A stretch of DNA of 64,000 nucleotides from Streptomyces coelicoflavus. Its GTDB lineage: Bacteria > Actinomycetota > Actinomycetes > Streptomycetales > Streptomycetaceae. Where the stretch lies: assembly GCF_003112555.1 (NCBI RefSeq), contig NZ_BEWB01000005.1, forward strand, positions 310,001 to 374,000. The letters are read 5' to 3'. The position numbers were made by a program, and so were the translations under genes. The stretch's first letter is position 1; every line of letters starts with the position of its first letter. Positions 59,079 through 64,000 of this stretch are shown piece by piece. The notes below the pieces were generated by a model. It was given only the letters and a program-made list of their open reading frames with translations. It did not search any database and had not been told where the DNA came from.

Positions 59079-60518
59079 ATGACCGACACCCCCACACAGC
59101 TGTTCCTCGGCGGTGCCTGGGTGGACGCCGCGGACGGCGCCGTCATGCCCGTGGACGACCCCGCGACCGGCGAGATCCTCGCCCACGTCGCCGACGCGGG
59201 CCCCAAGGACGCCCGGCTCGCCGAGGAGGCGGCGGTCCAGGCGCAGCAGGAGTGGGCCCGTACGGCACCGAGGGCGCGCAGCGAGATCCTGCGCCGGGCC
59301 TACGAGATCATCCTGGAGCGCACGGACGAACTGGCCCGCCTGATGACCTCCGAGATGGGCAAGCCGCTGGCCGAGGCCCGGGGCGAGGTGGCGTACGCCG
59401 CCGAGTTCTTCCGCTGGTTCTCGGAGGAGGCCGTACGGATCGACGGCGGCCACGGAGTCCTCCCCGACGGCCGCAACCGCATGCTGCTCTCCCGGCGCCC
59501 GGTCGGCCCCTGTCTGCTGATCACCCCGTGGAACTTCCCGCTCGCCATGGGCACCCGCAAGATCGGCCCCGCGATCGCGGCCGGCTGCACGATGGTGCTC
59601 AAGCCGGCCCCGCAGACCCCGCTCTCCAGCCTGGCCCTCGCCGCGATCCTCAAGCAGGCGGGGCTGCCGGACGGAGTGCTGAACGTCGTCACCACGTCGA
59701 GGGCGGGGGAGGTGTGCGAACCGCTCCTGCGCGGCGGGCGCATCCGCAAGCTGTCCTTCACCGGTTCGACGGCCGTCGGGCGACTGCTCCTCGCGCAGTG
59801 CGCGGACACCGTCGTGCGGACCTCGATGGAGCTGGGCGGCAACGCGCCGTTCGTCGTCTTCGACGACGCGGACCTCGACGCCGCCGTGGACGGCGCGATG
59901 GTCGCCAAGATGCGCAACATGGGCGAGGCGTGCACCGCCGCGAACCGCTTCTTCGTGCACCGCTCGGTGGCTGAGGAGTTCGCCGGCCGGCTGGCCCGGC
60001 GGATGGAGGCACTGGTCGTGGGCCCCGGTACCGGTGACGGCGTGGACGTCGGCCCGCTCATCGACGCCGCGGGGCGCGCCAAGGTCGAGGAACTGGTCGC
60101 CGACGCGGTGGAGCGCGGCGCCCGGGTACTGGTCGGCGGCACCACGCCGGACGGCCCCGGCTGCTTCTACCCGCCCACGGTGCTCACCGACGTCTCCCCG
60201 GACAGCCGCCTGATGGCGACGGAGATCTTCGGCCCGGTCGCCGCGATCCTCGCCTTCGACGACGAGGACGAGGTGGTCCGCCGGGCCAACGACACCCCCT
60301 GGGGGCTCGTCGGCTACGTCTTCACCGAGGGCCTGGACCGCGCCCTGCGGGTCAGCGAACGCCTGGAGGTGGGCATGGTCGGGCTCAACACCGGCCTGGT
60401 CTCCAACCCCGCCGCGCCCTTCGGCGGCGTCAAGCAGTCGGGTCTCGGACGGGAGGGCGGCCGGGTCGGCATCGAGGAGTTCCTGGAGTACCAGTACGTG
60501 GCGATGCCCACCCGCTGA
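59079..60518 (+). CDS. gabD: NAD(P)-dependent succinate-semialdehyde dehydrogenase
   Basis: A 479-residue aldehyde dehydrogenase. TPWNFPLAMGTRKIGPA starts the coenzyme region. The general base Glu is in ELGGNAP, and the catalytic Cys is in GEACTAANRFF. The last residues of the oligomerisation domain are GGVKQSGLGREGG. It acts on succinate semialdehyde from GabT, giving succinate. GGAGGG lies 5 nt before the ATG at 59079. The gap to gabT holds a small tandem repeat. Confidence 0.87.
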   Translation: MTDTPTQLFLGGAWVDAADGAVMPVDDPATGEILAHVADAGPKDARLAEEAAVQAQQEWARTAPRARSEILRRAYEIILERTDELARLMTSEMGKPLAEARGEVAYAAEFFRWFSEEAVRIDGGHGVLPDGRNRMLLSRRPVGPCLLITPWNFPLAMGTRKIGPAIAAGCTMVLKPAPQTPLSSLALAAILKQAGLPDGVLNVVTTSRAGEVCEPLLRGGRIRKLSFTGSTAVGRLLLAQCADTVVRTSMELGGNAPFVVFDDADLDAAVDGAMVAKMRNMGEACTAANRFFVHRSVAEEFAGRLARRMEALVVGPGTGDGVDVGPLIDAAGRAKVEELVADAVERGARVLVGGTTPDGPGCFYPPTVLTDVSPDSRLMATEIFGPVAAILAFDDEDEVVRRANDTPWGLVGYVFTEGLDRALRVSERLEVGMVGLNTGLVSNPAAPFGGVKQSGLGREGGRVGIEEFLEYQYVAMPTR

Positions 60519-62009
<1,491 letters not shown>

Positions 62010-62015
62010 CCCCCC

Positions 62016-62085
62016 GTCCCCCTTTCGCGGGGACCCCGCACCGGCAAGGGCCGGCTCGACACCTCAGGGTGTCGGGCCGGCCCTT
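62016..62085 (+). terminator. Tandem terminators after argG
   Basis: GTCCCC (62016-62021) and GGGGAC (62029-62034) form a first hairpin. AAGGGCCGGC (62046-62055) and GCCGGCCCTT (62076-62085) form a second with an inner GACACC/GGTGTC pair, followed by TCTGTTTG. Confidence 0.85.
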
Positions 62086-62391
62086 CTGTTTGCTCTCCGT
62101 CGTGCACGGCTTGCGTGCGTTGCGAGCTTCCGGTGACCCGCTCCACCCGCTCGGGTGCTTGGTTGCCAGTTCACGTGCCACGCAAGGGCCACGCAAGCGA
62201 CGCAAACGGTTTACGTGCCAACTCCGGCCCTGGTCACGACCGTTGACAAATACATGACGCGCTAGAAACCTGATGACGCACTTTCCGCAAAGAATCGACT
62301 GTCCAGCTCAATTGGCGCGCAGAGTCGGTGCTTCTCCCCAACTGCCGGACCGTCGCGCCCTCCCCGACTCCCCACGGAACAGAGGACCCCC
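62086..62391. promoter_or_regulatory. Repeat-rich intergenic region before the discoidin gene
   Basis: GTTCACGTGCCA (62169-62180) and GTTTACGTGCCA (62209-62220) are direct repeats 40 bp apart. Three ACGCAA blocks lie between them (about 62180-62206), and an inverse version, TTGCGTGCGTTGCG, lies near 62112. TTGACA at 62243-62248 looks like a -35; TAGAAA at 62263-62268 is the best -10 but is only 14 bp away. The rest holds nothing recognisable. Confidence 0.45.
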
Positions 62392-64000
62392 ATGAGACGG
62401 AGATCCCTCGGCCGGCGGACGCTCACGGGCGCCGCCGTCGCCGGGCTGATGACGGTCGGGCTGCTGCCCCTCACCGCCACTGCCCAGGCGGCACCGGCGC
62501 CGGTGACCGCCGCCGCCGCCGACGTCAACCTGGCCCTCGGCCGCCCCGCCAAGGCGGGCGGCTCGCACGGCGCCTACCCGGCGGGCAACGCCACCGACGG
62601 ACAGCAGGCCACCTACTGGGAGGGACCGGCCGGCACCTTCCCCGAGTGGCTCCAGGTCGACCTCGGCACGGCCCGCGACGTCGACCGCGTGGTCCTCAAA
62701 CTGCCCGCCGGCTGGGAGAACCGGACCCAGACACTCTCCCTGCGGGGCAGCACCGACGGCTCCACCTTCCACACCCTCGACGCCTCCGACGGACGGGCGT
62801 TCGGCCCGGAGCGGGCGGGCACCGTCGCCATCGACCTCGACTCACCCGCCGAGGCCCGCTACGTCCGCGTCGACATCACCGGCAACACCGGCTGGAACGC
62901 CGCCCAACTGGCCGAACTCGAGGTGTACGGCGACGACGTCGACACCGGCCCGCCGCCCACCGGCACCAACCTCGCCCGCAACAAGCCCGCCGAGGCCACC
63001 TCGACCACCCAGAACTACGTCGCCGCCAACGCCACCGACGACTCCACCTCCACCTACTGGGAGGCCGCCGGAAACCCGGCCGACCTCACCGTGAAGCTCG
63101 GCGCCGACGCCGACGTCAGCGGTGTCGTCGTCAAGCTCAACCCCGACCCGGTGTGGTCCGCCCGCACCCAGAGCATCCAGGTGCTCGGCCGGGCCCAGGG
63201 CGACAGCGGCTTCACCTCGCTGCGCGACCGTGCCGACTACGCCTTCAGCCCGGCCCAGGACAACGCCGTGACCATCCCGGTCACCGGCCGCGTCTCCGAC
63301 GTACGGCTCCGGTTCTTCTCCAACACCGGCGCACCCGGCGGCCAGGTCGCCGAGTTCCAGGTGCTCGGCACCGCCGCCCCCGCACCCGACCTCACGGTCA
63401 CCGGCCTCGACTGGTCGCCCGCCGCGCCGAACGAGCGCGACGAGGTCACCGTCGACGCCACGGTCCGCAACGCCGGCACCGCACGCTCGGCCGCGACCAC
63501 CGCAGAGGTCACCGTCGAGGGCACGACCGCAGGGAGCGCCGCGGTCCCCGCGCTCGACCCCGGGGAGTCCGCCGAAGTGCCCGTCTCCACCGGCACCCAC
63601 GCGGCCGGCAGCTACGCGGTCGCCGCGGTCGTCGACCCGCGTGACACCGTCGCCGAACTGGACGACACCAACAACAGCCGCGCCGCCGCCGACCGCCTCG
63701 TCGTCGACCGGGCTCCCGGACCCGACCTCGAGGTGCGCTCCGTCACCACCAACCCCGCCAACCCGGCGGTGGGCGCCGAGGTCTCCTTCACCGTCGCCGT
63801 GCACAACCGCGGCACCAGCGCCGTCGAGGCGGGCACGGTGACCCGGATCCAGGCCGGCACCACCACCCTGGACGGCACCACCGGGCAGGTCGCGGCCGGC
63901 GCCACGGTGAACGTGCCGATCAGCGGCACCTGGAAGGCGACCGGTGGCGGCGTCACCCTCACCGCCACCGCCGACGCCACCGCACGGGTCAGCGAGACCA
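62392..64000 (+). CDS. Secreted discoidin (F5/8 type C) and CARDB-repeat protein, cut by the window edge
   Basis: At least 536 residues of an exported protein. The signal peptide has a basic start (MRRRSLGRRTLTG) and ends near AQA. Two F5/8 type C (CBM32-like) domains follow: the first from NLALGRPAKAGGSHGAYPAGNATDG (about 45-180) and the second from NLARNKPAEATSTTQNYVAANATDD (about 195-335). CARDB-like beta repeats then begin (PDLTVTGLDWSPAAPNERDEVTV and PDLEVRSVTTNPANPAVGAEVSF). These parts bind polysaccharide; a catalytic domain may lie beyond the right edge. GAGGA lies close before the ATG. Confidence 0.88.
   Translation, partial: MRRRSLGRRTLTGAAVAGLMTVGLLPLTATAQAAPAPVTAAAADVNLALGRPAKAGGSHGAYPAGNATDGQQATYWEGPAGTFPEWLQVDLGTARDVDRVVLKLPAGWENRTQTLSLRGSTDGSTFHTLDASDGRAFGPERAGTVAIDLDSPAEARYVRVDITGNTGWNAAQLAELEVYGDDVDTGPPPTGTNLARNKPAEATSTTQNYVAANATDDSTSTYWEAAGNPADLTVKLGADADVSGVVVKLNPDPVWSARTQSIQVLGRAQGDSGFTSLRDRADYAFSPAQDNAVTIPVTGRVSDVRLRFFSNTGAPGGQVAEFQVLGTAAPAPDLTVTGLDWSPAAPNERDEVTVDATVRNAGTARSAATTAEVTVEGTTAGSAAVPALDPGESAEVPVSTGTHAAGSYAVAAVVDPRDTVAELDDTNNSRAAADRLVVDRAPGPDLEVRSVTTNPANPAVGAEVSFTVAVHNRGTSAVEAGTVTRIQAGTTTLDGTTGQVAAGATVNVPISGTWKATGGGVTLTATADATARVSET

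Noticed and set aside
58948..59082. A 44-codon frame after gabT as a separate gene
   Set aside because: It is made mostly of a 24-bp repeat and has no family features. I list it only as a repeat and a finding.
62086..62225. A tRNA or tRNA fragment as attachment site after argG
   Set aside because: I could not fold the repeats into a cloverleaf, and no integrase gene is in the window.

Overview
The very high GC content, GTG and ATG starts with GGAGG-type ribosome sites, ATGA/GTGA gene overlaps and the protein families present point to a Streptomyces chromosome. The mix of secreted hydrolases, sugar transporters and many one-component regulators is typical of the accessory part of such a chromosome. 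I see no tRNA, rRNA, CRISPR array, transposase or phage gene. The window carries about 54 intact or edge-truncated protein genes and two decayed genes.

Layout. 1-4.3 kb: a sugar-binding lipoprotein (cut by the left edge) diverges from a YicI-type alpha-xylosidase, followed by a class V PLP enzyme. 4.4-8.7 kb: a DUF3533-type membrane protein, a Dps ferritin, a Gfo/Idh/MocA oxidoreductase behind a LacI-type operator, a secreted phospholipase A2 and a PAP2 phosphatase. 8.9-12.7 kb: a copper divergon (copA, copZ and a secreted His-rich protein) with two CsoR-like boxes, each lying in the spacer of a promoter. 12.7-15.4 kb: DeoR regulator, SIS isomerase and class II aldolase of an amino-sugar or tagatose type pathway. 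15.4-18.7 kb: an RlmG-like methyltransferase, a decayed alkB gene with a small hairpin insertion, and a ROK regulator. 18.7-21.7 kb: a compact TetR, DUF4865, phosphotriesterase-like, tautomerase and VOC gene run that looks like a catabolic system of unknown substrate. 21.9-25.5 kb: a SHOCT protein, ABC ATPase and FtsX-like permease operon.

25.7-42.5 kb is mixed: an anti-sigma type ATPase, a Cds1-like cysteine-metabolism enzyme, a second DeoR regulator, a multi-helix membrane protein with a serine-hydrolase signature, a beta-helix/AAA+ fusion, an Rv1733c-like membrane protein, a decayed MOSC gene, a tandem TerD protein, an HpnB-like glycosyltransferase, a Glu/Asp racemase, a PH-like membrane protein and an O-antigen-ligase-like protein. 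42.6-46.9 kb: apolipoprotein N-acyltransferase, a Nudix hydrolase and a secreted GH27 alpha-galactosidase. 47-48.5 kb: a LysR/tautomerase pair.

48.5-55.2 kb is a bxlR-bxlEFGA type xylobiose uptake and hydrolysis locus with nested operators. 55.2-60.5 kb holds a RibD-C reductase and a PucR-gabT-gabD GABA/amine catabolic set. 60.5-62 kb is a long-type argG with two ARG boxes and a probable leaderless mRNA. The window ends inside a secreted discoidin/CARDB protein. The alpha-xylosidase, alpha-galactosidase and bxl genes together suggest use of plant hemicellulose oligosaccharides.
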